Part shown: in pieces, positions 1-6,054 of the stretch
How positions within the stretch are numbered: position 1 is the stretch's first letter
How the letters are laid out: each line of letters begins with the position of its first letter
Origin: Marinomonas foliarum
GTDB lineage: Bacteria > Pseudomonadota > Gammaproteobacteria > Pseudomonadales > Marinomonadaceae
Direction: 5' to 3'
DNA length: 32,928 bases
Assembly (NCBI RefSeq): GCF_003337275.1
Contig: NZ_QPJQ01000043.1
Coordinates: 1 to 32,928 of the forward strand
Program-made: the position numbers and the translations under genes
The notes under the pieces: model-generated
What the model was told of the DNA's origin: nothing
Databases searched by the model: none
Seen by the model: only the letters and a program-made list of their open reading frames with translations

Positions 1-1
1 A

Positions 2-85
2 CGCCACAGTGCCAATGATATGCTGTCACCTGTTGAGTATGAAAAACTGTTCGAAAAGATGATTGAGAAGTGTCTACTGAACTAG
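2..85 (+). mobile_element. IS3-family transposase, 3' end only (partial)
   Basis: The open frame enters from the left edge and ends at TAG 83-85. It encodes RHSANDMLSPVEYEKLF followed by a short charged tail. The RHS...LSPVEYE pattern is typical of the extreme C-terminus of IS3-family OrfB (DDE, rve-type) transposases, so this is the last ~27 residues of a transposase whose body lies outside the window. Identification rests on this short motif alone; the IS subgroup cannot be named. Confidence 0.75.
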
Positions 86-95
86 TGGCGATTCA
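71..95. repeat. Probable terminal inverted repeat (right end) of the IS3-family element
   Basis: The transposase stop codon lies inside this segment, and it ends in ...GGCGATTCA; read from the outside it begins TGAATCGCCACTAG. IS3-family elements normally end in 5'-TG...CA-3' and often carry the transposase stop inside the terminal repeat. The boundary at about 95 is inferred, because the matching left end is not in the window. Confidence 0.55.
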
Positions 96-1129
96 GTACT
101 TGGGGGAGCTTTAAGACCTGATAGTAAGTAACTATCTTTGGATTCATTCAAGAGCCGCTTAATTAAAGGGGTGAGCTTCGGGTGTACTGGTATATCTCTA
201 TATCCAGCTTTAGTCTTACTGCTTGTTACCTTGAGAAGCTTCTCACTGCATGAGTCCACTTTTAACTGACATAACTCCTCAATTCGACAACCAGTGAACA
301 TCCCCAAAAAGATCAAATCGGCTAGCTGCTGGTCTTTCTTAGACGCTTCCTTCCAAATCGAAACAAGCTCATGAGACTCAAAAGGTAAACGCTCTTCGGT
401 GCGCCCTTTGTTTTTAAGAAGCATTGCTCTTTTTTTCTTCTCTTCCTCAGCAACAAACCGCGGCATTTTGAAAGGGCAGGAGTCTAATGGTACAAGGTCG
501 CGATACTCCAAATAATTCCAAAAGTTTCTAGCAGCTTTAAACCTTCTATCAATACTGGATTTTGAAAGAGGCTCTGGATAGTACTCTCTCCCCTCAACCA
601 TCAGTCTAGCCCAGTTTCTTACTCCTTTAGCTGTAATTGAGCCTACTGTTGGGAAAAAGTGCATTACTTCTCGACCAACACTTGCGTAAGAACTTCGAGT
701 TTTCACCTTAGTTGTTTTTATCGAAGCGACCCAATCATGATAATGTTCCGAGAGAATTATATCCTTGCCAAAAGCTATACCCGCTATTTTCTCAGCTTTA
801 GCCTCCTTTCCTTGCATTCTCAGCTTATCAACTATGTCAAAAACAACTTCATGTATCACCAGAGGATCGTCATTATGTTTACTAGACTGCTCTAGTTCTT
901 TTCGTAGACTTAAGGCAAACATCGTGTCCTGATCAAGCGATATCCTTCTTGCTGTTTCTATTTGCCTCTTCCAGTCAGAGACATAACCCATCGCGATATT
1001 AGTCGCTTTTCGTTTGTCTGCTTCACCAGTACTCTTTGAGAATTTGGTCTTGCCGAAGTGCTCATGTAGTTCTTTAGGAATTTTTAGAACTGCATAATAT
1101 AGATTTCGTTTTTTCTCTAAATAGCCCAT
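74..1129 (-). pseudogene. Tyrosine recombinase/phage-type integrase, C-terminus removed by IS insertion
   Basis: A site-specific recombinase of a prophage or genomic island. The N-terminal part (MGYLEKKRNLYYAVLKIP) resembles the arm-binding region of phage-type integrases. A core-binding domain follows, then the start of the catalytic domain with the first Arg (FTGCRIEELCQL) and the beta-hairpin Lys region (SSKTKAGYRDIPV). The frame ends soon after; the downstream His-x-x-Arg, His/Trp and nucleophilic Tyr are all missing. The last ~7 residues are encoded by the IS terminal repeat, so the native protein stops near residue 344. The start is taken at ATG 1129, with AGG about 10 bases upstream; a TTG at 1153 would add eight residues. 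The product should be catalytically dead unless the rest of the gene lies beyond the IS and the IS excises. Confidence 0.8.
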
Positions 1130-1152
1130 CTTGATATACCTAAAATAAACCA

Positions 1153-1176
1153 ATTACCCCCACGTATTACCCCCAC
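1153..1176. repeat. Two direct repeats ATTACCCCCAC, candidate integrase arm-type sites
   Basis: ATTACCCCCAC occurs at 1153-1163 and exactly again at 1166-1176, a 13-bp period, directly upstream of the integrase coding start. Short direct repeats next to an integrase gene and its attachment site are typical of arm-type binding sites. The function is inferred from position. Confidence 0.45.
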
Positions 1177-1231
1177 ATTTTTATAAGATAATCCATAAAA
1201 ATCAACACTTTCAGTAGGTTAAAACGGTATA

Positions 1232-1256
1232 GTTTAGATCCCCCCCGCCTCCACCA
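1232..1256 (+). other. Candidate attachment site: tmRNA (ssrA) 3'-end fragment
   Basis: The segment ends in CCGCCTCCACCA and is preceded by GTTTAGATCC, so it reads like the T-arm, acceptor 3' strand and CCA of a tmRNA. The CTCCACCA ending is typical of gammaproteobacterial ssrA. No D-arm, tag frame or 5' half precedes it, so only a 3' fragment is present. It lies beside an integrase gene, and ssrA 3' ends are frequent integration targets. I infer that the intact ssrA lies left of the window and that this is the duplicated distal att copy. A tRNA 3' fragment is the alternative. Confidence 0.5.
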
Positions 1257-1340
1257 ATTAAAGGCTTGATTTTAAAGGGGTTTGCACCGTTTAAGATGAA
1301 GTCGACACACAAACGACACACTGTTTGTGAGTCATATAAA

Positions 1341-1363
1341 AAACCACCTTCGGGTGGTTTTTT
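1341..1363 (+). terminator. Rho-independent terminator downstream of the ssrA fragment
   Basis: AAACCACC and GGTGGTTT form an 8-bp stem with a TTCG loop, followed by a T-run. It lies about 85 bases after the ssrA-like 3' end, so it may be the original ssrA terminator left on the distal side of the integrated element. On the minus strand it could also serve the gene ending at 1500. Confidence 0.75.
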
Positions 1364-1499
1364 ATTGCCTGTGATTTGCATCAACCAACACGAAAAAGAC
1401 AATAGATACAACGATTTAACAGCTATTTTTAACGCCTTGCCCCCCATTTTCTTGTTAACAACCTAATGACTCAAAAACTGCGACTCACGCAGAAAAACT

Positions 1500-1955
1500 T
1501 TAAACATGAGCTAAGACTAATATAGCGCAGGTTACTATACTGCTCAGTGCTCGTATGTGGTTGAGCCTTGTCCATTTAATTAGGTACTCGTCCCATGATT
1601 GCCGCAGGCTGAAAGGGTCATCTTCACTTAGTTTTAGCTTGTTGTTGAGCGGTACATTGCCAAACGCTGTCACACAGAACATACCGATGATGTAAACCAC
1701 TGCCGCGCATACCTCTAATAGAGATTGGCCTTCTTGCCAGTCCACCAGCGACCAAGGAATCAATAAGGCAAACCAAAAGGTTGATATGAAAAATAATGGC
1801 ATAAAGGCAGTGCTCAAAATAACGTCATTGATTTCATTCATCACTTTTGCCCCTTGGGGTTTGGGCAATTCAGCCAACGACGTCATAATCACCACCGAAA
1901 AAGCAAAATAAATACCCGCCATAATCCCAGTCATCACGATTAATACCGTAATCAT
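1500..1955 (-). CDS. DUF1772 family integral membrane protein
   Basis: A small hydrophobic protein of 151 residues with about four membrane segments, matching the DUF1772 family (anthrone-oxygenase-like fold) in length and layout: an N-terminal membrane helix, a PKPQGAKVMNEIND segment, two central helices, a polar stretch with NVPLNNKL and a W-x-x-Y-x-x-x-W-x-x-x-N-H-x-R region, then a final helix. NVPLNN and the W...NHxR residues are hallmarks of the family. The start is ATG 1955, seven bases after GGAG; a GTG at 1961 would add two residues. It follows the NmrA-like gene by 31 bases on the same strand, so the two are probably co-transcribed. No reaction has been established for most members; a role in handling small aromatic or quinone-like compounds would be a guess. 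Confidence 0.75.
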   Translation of the reverse strand: MITVLIVMTGIMAGIYFAFSVVIMTSLAELPKPQGAKVMNEINDVILSTAFMPLFFISTFWFALLIPWSLVDWQEGQSLLEVCAAVVYIIGMFCVTAFGNVPLNNKLKLSEDDPFSLRQSWDEYLIKWTRLNHIRALSSIVTCAILVLAHV

Positions 1956-1986
1956 TCCCACTCTCCTACAAATTTGTCATCTACGG

Positions 1987-2835
1987 CTAGTTTGCCGCTG
2001 ACCACACGCCTGTTTTGGCGGTTCTTGTCACGTAATCCTCAAAACGTCGAGCGGGGCGACCAAGCACGTTTTCAACGGTGTTGGTGGTGCTTTCGTTACG
2101 ACCGTCTAGCACGTTTTCAAACAATTCATTCAGTAACCAAGCAATGTCATCTGGCAATCCTTGGGATTTGGCTCTTTGTATGTAGGCCTCGACAGGCGCC
2201 GTTTGAAAAGCGATATTACGATTGCTCGCGGTGCCAATAGCTTTCACACAATACGCAAAGGACAAAAGCTCAGGCCCTGTCACTTCGAATAATTGGTTTC
2301 GAAGGCTTGGCTGGGTCAAGGCCGCAACGGCCACATCGGCAATGTCGTTTACATCAATAAAAGGTTCGTCGGCTTTCGGTTCTGGCAACAGCAGTTCGCC
2401 TGCTTTTAATCCATCAAGCATAAAGCTCTCACTAAAGTTCTGCATGAACCAGCTCGCCCGTACAACATTCCAATCCAATCCACTTTTTATCACTACATTT
2501 TCAGCGTGTTGTGCCCCCTCTTCTCCACGGCCAGACAACAAGACAATGTGCTTCACGCCAACGGATTTCGCCAATGCCACAAAGTCACGCACATCACTTT
2601 CTGCCTGAGGAACGGCTAAGTCTGGAAAGTAAGTAACGTAGGCTGTTTTTGCACCTTCTAGCGCCTGCTTCCAACCAGATTGGTCTGCCCAGTCGAATGC
2701 ATAATCACTGTTACGAGATAGGCCTCGCGCTTCATAACCAAGTTGCTTCAAACTTTGCAAAACGCGCTGACCTGTTTTGCCGGTTGCCCCCACTACTGCG
2801 AAGGTGTCATTTGCGATGATGGTTTGATTTGTCAT
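1987..2835 (-). CDS. NmrA-like NAD(P)-binding oxidoreductase (atypical SDR)
   Basis: A 282-residue protein with an N-terminal Rossmann motif (FAVVGATGKTGQRVLQSL, GxTGxxG) typical of NmrA/atypical short-chain dehydrogenases that bind NAD(P). The central part carries a typical HIVLLSGRG strand and WNVVRASWFMQNFSESF, which in this family lines the substrate pocket. The usual YxxxK catalytic pair of classical SDRs is not evident, as expected for NmrA-like members, which often act as redox sensors or quinone/isoflavone-type reductases. ATG 2835 is preceded by AAGGAG at good spacing. It is the first gene of a pair with the DUF1772 gene and is divergent from the AraC-type regulator, which is its likely controller. 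The substrate is unknown. Confidence 0.8.
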   Translation of the reverse strand: MTNQTIIANDTFAVVGATGKTGQRVLQSLKQLGYEARGLSRNSDYAFDWADQSGWKQALEGAKTAYVTYFPDLAVPQAESDVRDFVALAKSVGVKHIVLLSGRGEEGAQHAENVVIKSGLDWNVVRASWFMQNFSESFMLDGLKAGELLLPEPKADEPFIDVNDIADVAVAALTQPSLRNQLFEVTGPELLSFAYCVKAIGTASNRNIAFQTAPVEAYIQRAKSQGLPDDIAWLLNELFENVLDGRNESTTNTVENVLGRPARRFEDYVTRTAKTGVWSAAN

Positions 2836-2979
2836 GATCTTTCTCCTTACTTATTCGTTGTCGTTTTTGTATTTCATTTAAGAATGGAATCAGTGTACGA
2901 AGAATAATCTTGATGTTTAATGCTTGTATTTCTATATTTTTTTGCAGTTCGTCTAAAATTTCATTTTTATGAGGCACCC
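2836..2979. promoter_or_regulatory. Divergent control region for the AraC-type regulator and NmrA-like pair
   Basis: This is the only intergenic space between the two divergent units, so it should hold both promoters and the regulator's operator. It is AT-rich, with no clean consensus -35/-10 pair or strong palindrome visible by eye. Confidence 0.4.
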
Positions 2980-3957
2980 GTGCAAAACACTTATCAACGA
3001 GACATTCCCCAGCCAAGCGATACATTAGGGGAAACACTGTATTCACTTAGGCTAAATGGCTTGGTGTACGCCTGTTCAGAGTTAAGTGCTCCGTGGGGTA
3101 TAGAAATGCCCCCCATGCAGGGAAAAATGATGTTTCACATTGTGACGCAAGGCTCTTGCTTATTAATCTCACCCAACCATGCGGAGGTGCTGCTGAAACC
3201 TGGAGATCTGGTACTGTTACCAAAGGGAGAAGGTCATCAAATTTGTTCCGACACAGAGATTCATTGCCAACCTTTTTTTGATATTCCCGTTAGCAAAGTG
3301 TCTGATCGATTCGAATTTATGGACTACGGTGGCGGAGGTGAGCAAACATTGCTGACATGTGGCGTGCTCAGTTTTGATCATATTATTGGAAAAAAACTGG
3401 TCTCGCAGTTACCCCCGTTGATTCATATGCGAAGTGATAATGGTCAATTGCCCAGCTCGCTACAAGCCCTGGCTCAACTCATGGCTGACGAAGCAACAAA
3501 TCTTGCTGCTGGCGGCGAAACCGTGGTCGCGCATTTGGCCGATATCATTGTAATAAAAGCGATTCGTCACTGGATTGAGCACTCTCCTGATGGAAGCAAA
3601 GGTTGGCTCGGTGCGCTGAAAGACCCGAAAATTGGCAAGGCACTGGCTGCTATGCACGCCCATCCAGAGTCCAGCTGGACAATTGATCGTCTTGCCGAGC
3701 AAGCAGGAATGTCACGTTCTGGGTTTTCTGCGCGGTTTACCGAGGTAGTTGGCACCTCAGCAAAGCAGTATTTAACTGAATGGCGAATGAGCCTAGCCCG
3801 CATGAAGGTAATGCAATCGCCTGTTCCACTAATGGATTTGGCCGAAGAATTAGGCTATCAGTCCGAAGCCGCGTTTTCACGCGCTTACAAGCGCGTATTT
3901 GGTGTCTCGCCCTTGCGCCCTGCTCGTGCAGAAGCGACAGAACAAGTGCCACGTTAG
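2980..3957 (+). CDS. AraC-family transcriptional regulator with N-terminal cupin domain
   Basis: A 325-residue regulator. The N-terminal half matches the Cupin_6/AraC-binding layout (GSCLLISPN, LKPGDLVLLPKGEGHQI), which binds a small effector. The C-terminal ~100 residues form a double helix-turn-helix: SWTIDRLAEQAGMSRSGFSA, then MDLAEELGYQSEAAFSRAYK and the closing FGVSP. The start is placed at GTG 2980 because GAGG lies five bases upstream; an ATG at 2920 in the same frame has no ribosome-binding site and would add an unlikely hydrophobic leader. It is divergent from the NmrA-like/DUF1772 pair across about 144 bases, the usual arrangement for a regulator and its target operon. Relatives often control short-chain dehydrogenase or efflux genes; the effector is unknown. 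Confidence 0.88.
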   Translation: MQNTYQRDIPQPSDTLGETLYSLRLNGLVYACSELSAPWGIEMPPMQGKMMFHIVTQGSCLLISPNHAEVLLKPGDLVLLPKGEGHQICSDTEIHCQPFFDIPVSKVSDRFEFMDYGGGGEQTLLTCGVLSFDHIIGKKLVSQLPPLIHMRSDNGQLPSSLQALAQLMADEATNLAAGGETVVAHLADIIVIKAIRHWIEHSPDGSKGWLGALKDPKIGKALAAMHAHPESSWTIDRLAEQAGMSRSGFSARFTEVVGTSAKQYLTEWRMSLARMKVMQSPVPLMDLAEELGYQSEAAFSRAYKRVFGVSPLRPARAEATEQVPR

Positions 3958-4072
3958 AGTAAGGTTTTTGAAAAACAGGTGAAAGGTGGAGCGTTGATCT
4001 CGGCTTTGCACGCTATCTGTGTTTTTATATTTTTTGGAAAATTTTTATTGATTCGTCATGGAGCTCGCGGTT

Positions 4073-4720
4073 ATGAAGTTTTTCTCTATGTTGATGCTGT
4101 TTTCAGTGTTTGTTGCGGGCTGTTCGTCTAATGTAAAGCTGTCAGGCCATAATGTCAGTAATGTTGACTCAACGGTAGAAATCGATAAATCGGCCAGTAT
4201 TTCTGTGGCTTCTGATAGTGAAGGCGATCAATTAACCAACAAACGCTACATTGCCGATGTTATTAACGCATTCAAAGAGCGTGGATTTAGCAGTGTATCC
4301 GACTCCGAAAGCAATCCAGACTATCGCTTATCAGTCAATTTCACCTCAGAAGAAGTCACCGAAACTAAAAAGGTGCCAATTTTCAATAATGAACGAAATA
4401 TCCCTTATACCGTTTGCCATAGAAACCCAACAACGAATGCAAGAACTTGCTACACGCGCTATCGTCATTTTATGGAGCCTATTGTTAAAGGCTACAACAC
4501 GGTAGAAACGCCCACCAACGTTTATACCTTTCAATATAAGCTAACAGATAAAACAGGGAACCTTATTCTGGATTCAAGCAATACTGTGGTTCATCAAAGC
4601 TGCTCGAAATGGAAGATGTTCGAGTTCCTAGCAAAAGATGCCATCATGCGAGCCAATTTTAACAATCCAGTAGATAAGCCCTACGCAGTCGAAATGAAAG
4701 CAGACTATAGTTGCCAGTAG
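4073..4720 (+). CDS. Putative lipoprotein with four extra cysteines
   Basis: A 215-residue secreted lipoprotein. A short hydrophobic signal peptide ends in the lipobox FVAGC, making Cys17 the lipidation site. The mature part is polar with no recognised enzymatic domain. It resembles DUF4136-like lipoproteins in having a conserved N-terminal strand pattern, NPDYRLSVNF and a final helix (KDAIMRANFNNPVDK), but I cannot assign a family firmly. Four further cysteines (PYTVCHRNP, ARTCYTRYR, HQSCSKWK, DYSCQ) could form two disulfides, consistent with an exported location. ATG 4073 is chosen over 4058 because GGAG lies nine bases before it and it directly starts the signal peptide. It is apparently monocistronic, with a terminator-like hairpin after it. 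Confidence 0.7.
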   Translation: MKFFSMLMLFSVFVAGCSSNVKLSGHNVSNVDSTVEIDKSASISVASDSEGDQLTNKRYIADVINAFKERGFSSVSDSESNPDYRLSVNFTSEEVTETKKVPIFNNERNIPYTVCHRNPTTNARTCYTRYRHFMEPIVKGYNTVETPTNVYTFQYKLTDKTGNLILDSSNTVVHQSCSKWKMFEFLAKDAIMRANFNNPVDKPYAVEMKADYSCQ

Positions 4721-4734
4721 ACCCTGTTTGAGGT

Positions 4735-4769
4735 AACAGTCTAGACACGTTTTTTCGCTCTAGACTGTT
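4735..4769 (+). terminator. Terminator-like hairpin after the lipoprotein gene
   Basis: AACAGTCTAGA (4735-4745) and TCTAGACTGTT (4759-4769) form an 11-bp perfect stem with a 13-base T-rich loop. A T/C-rich tract follows rather than a clean T-run. Confidence 0.6.
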
Positions 4770-4958
4770 GTCTTTCGCTTTTCTGCTTACAACCAATTCG
4801 TCTGAACAGCAAAACACTTATAAAAAAACGTTATCATCTTTTCAGTCTATTCCTGCGTATCCATCTATACTGTGTATAAGCCACTATTGTTTGGGCGTGG
4901 CTGTATCAGGACTTTTTCCAAATCCATTATGCTCACTTTGTGTAGCAAGGGGGAATCC

Positions 4959-5570
4959 ATGATCAATCATGTTTGGGGTCTTATTCATCATCCAGATAAG
5001 GAATGGCGCGAAATAAATAAGGAGCATGAGTCAGTAAGTCATCTGTACTTTCACCATGTTCTTTGGATGGCTGCAATTCCTGTTATTAGTACCTTTATCG
5101 GGACGACACAGTTTGGTTGGACGTTCGGCGGAGAAGAAGCCATTAAAGTGTCCTTTATGGACGGTATTGGCTTGGGGGTTATGTTCTATGCACTAATACT
5201 GGCGGCGGTTGCCGCGGTTGGCAGCTTAATCCATTGGATGGCACGAAACTTTGAAAGCCGTCCACCACGTCAAGAATGTATTGTCTTTGCAGGTTATGTT
5301 GCCACGCCAATGTTCTTAAGCGGCATTTTCGCTATTTATCCTGTTATCTGGCTTTGTCTATTAGCTTGCGTGGTGGGTGTCGCTTATACGGGGTACTTAC
5401 TATATAAGGGAACGCCGAGCTTCTTGGGAGTCAGCCACAAACAAGGTTTTATTCTATCCAGCACCACGCTTGGTATTGGAGTTTTAGTATTAGAAGCTTT
5501 ATTGGCTGCCGTTGTCTTACTGTGGAGCCTTGGTTCTGAACACAGCATTATATGGCGTTTTTTTCAGTAG
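4959..5570 (+). CDS. Yip1-family inner membrane protein
   Basis: A 203-residue membrane protein with about five hydrophobic helices. The N-terminus MINHVWGLIHHPDKEWREI matches the Yip1/DUF1282 family, which typically opens with a 'P-x-x-W-x-x-I' segment, and the membrane part has helices near residues 32-50, 65-90, 112-150 and 165-195. The start at ATG 4959 is set by AAGGGGG six bases upstream; an in-frame ATG at 4872 would add 29 residues without a ribosome-binding site. Bacterial Yip1-domain proteins have no settled function. It stands alone between the lipoprotein and the antiporter operon and is followed by a strong hairpin. Confidence 0.75.
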   Translation: MINHVWGLIHHPDKEWREINKEHESVSHLYFHHVLWMAAIPVISTFIGTTQFGWTFGGEEAIKVSFMDGIGLGVMFYALILAAVAAVGSLIHWMARNFESRPPRQECIVFAGYVATPMFLSGIFAIYPVIWLCLLACVVGVAYTGYLLYKGTPSFLGVSHKQGFILSSTTLGIGVLVLEALLAAVVLLWSLGSEHSIIWRFFQ

Positions 5571-5619
5571 TTAACTAACGTCGAAATCTAACAATCTCGA
5601 TGATCGAAATGCAATTAAG

Positions 5620-5657
5620 AGTACAGTGCTGCGCTGTTATAACAGCAGCGCTGTACT
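5620..5657 (+). terminator. Long imperfect hairpin after the Yip1-like gene
   Basis: AGTACAG at 5620 pairs with CTGTACT ending at 5657. The stem continues inward through TGCTGC/GCAGCG to TGTTA/TAACA with one two-base bulge, 18 pairs in all. There is no clear T-run on either side, so it may be a factor-dependent terminator, an mRNA-stabilising hairpin or a protein-binding palindrome. Confidence 0.5.
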
Positions 5658-5994
5658 TAACTTATATCAACCACTTTTATTTATATTTTCATCGTGCGCC
5701 TATACGGCCGCTACTAGCAGACCTTTCTTCCTATCACCTTCGATTTTCAACTCTTATTTGATGCAACTTTGACCGCCCTGTCGCTGTGGCGATTTTTGTG
5801 GAACTTTTCCGGTACGCCATGCTCTTACCCTCTGTCGATAAGCAAACAAAGAATAAGCTTTTTTCTTCTTATGCCTGTTTTAGGCTATTGATTAAACTGG
5901 TAAAAGGCTATGCTTACTACGTTTCATATTGTTTGTTTATTCGATAAGCTAAATAACAAACCACACTAAGAGATCGATTGTTAGGACAACAACC
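5658..5994. other. Gene-free upstream region of the antiporter operon
   Basis: This 337-base AT-rich stretch should contain the mrp operon promoter. TCGATAAGC is repeated at 5835-5843 and 5941-5949, each followed by an A-rich run containing ACAAA. A 41-codon frame from ATG 5819 has no ribosome-binding site and no recognisable content. No riboswitch fold was recognised. Confidence 0.4.
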
Positions 5995-6054
5995 ATGCTC
6001 GCAAAGTATATTGAGATGACACTACCGTTTACCAGAAAGGAGTTTTGCTCTTGA
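5995..6054 (+). CDS. Possible 19-residue leader peptide overlapping the mrpA start
   Basis: ATG 5995 is preceded by AGGA at nine bases, and the frame [19 protein letters not shown] ends at TGA 6052-6054. That stop overlaps the TTG start of the next gene (TTG 6051-6053) in a TTGA arrangement. A four-base stop/start overlap is a classic layout for translational coupling and could compensate for the weak TTG start. The peptide has no known relative that I recognise, and the frame is short enough to arise by chance. Confidence 0.35.
   Translation: MLAKYIEMTLPFTRKEFCS

Larger units (their letters stand above)
1154..1499. other. Gene-free stretch between integrase and DUF1772 gene
   Basis: It holds the arm-type repeats, the ssrA-like fragment, a small inverted repeat (CACAAAC 1308-1314 with GTTTGTG 1323-1329) and the terminator at 1341. 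The remainder is AT-rich and contains no open frame with a ribosome-binding site or recognisable protein. Confidence 0.6.

Noticed and set aside
1211..1466. Open frames on both strands over the ssrA fragment and terminator
   Set aside because: They translate through the terminator hairpin and the att-like segment and show no known protein.
2807..3046. 79-codon minus-strand frame across the AraC/NmrA promoter region
   Set aside because: It overlaps both real gene starts and lacks a ribosome-binding site or recognisable content.
5658..6050. Na+- or other cation-responsive riboswitch upstream of the antiporter operon
   Set aside because: No recognisable conserved riboswitch core or paired switch/terminator structure was seen by eye; only a short repeat and a possible leader peptide.
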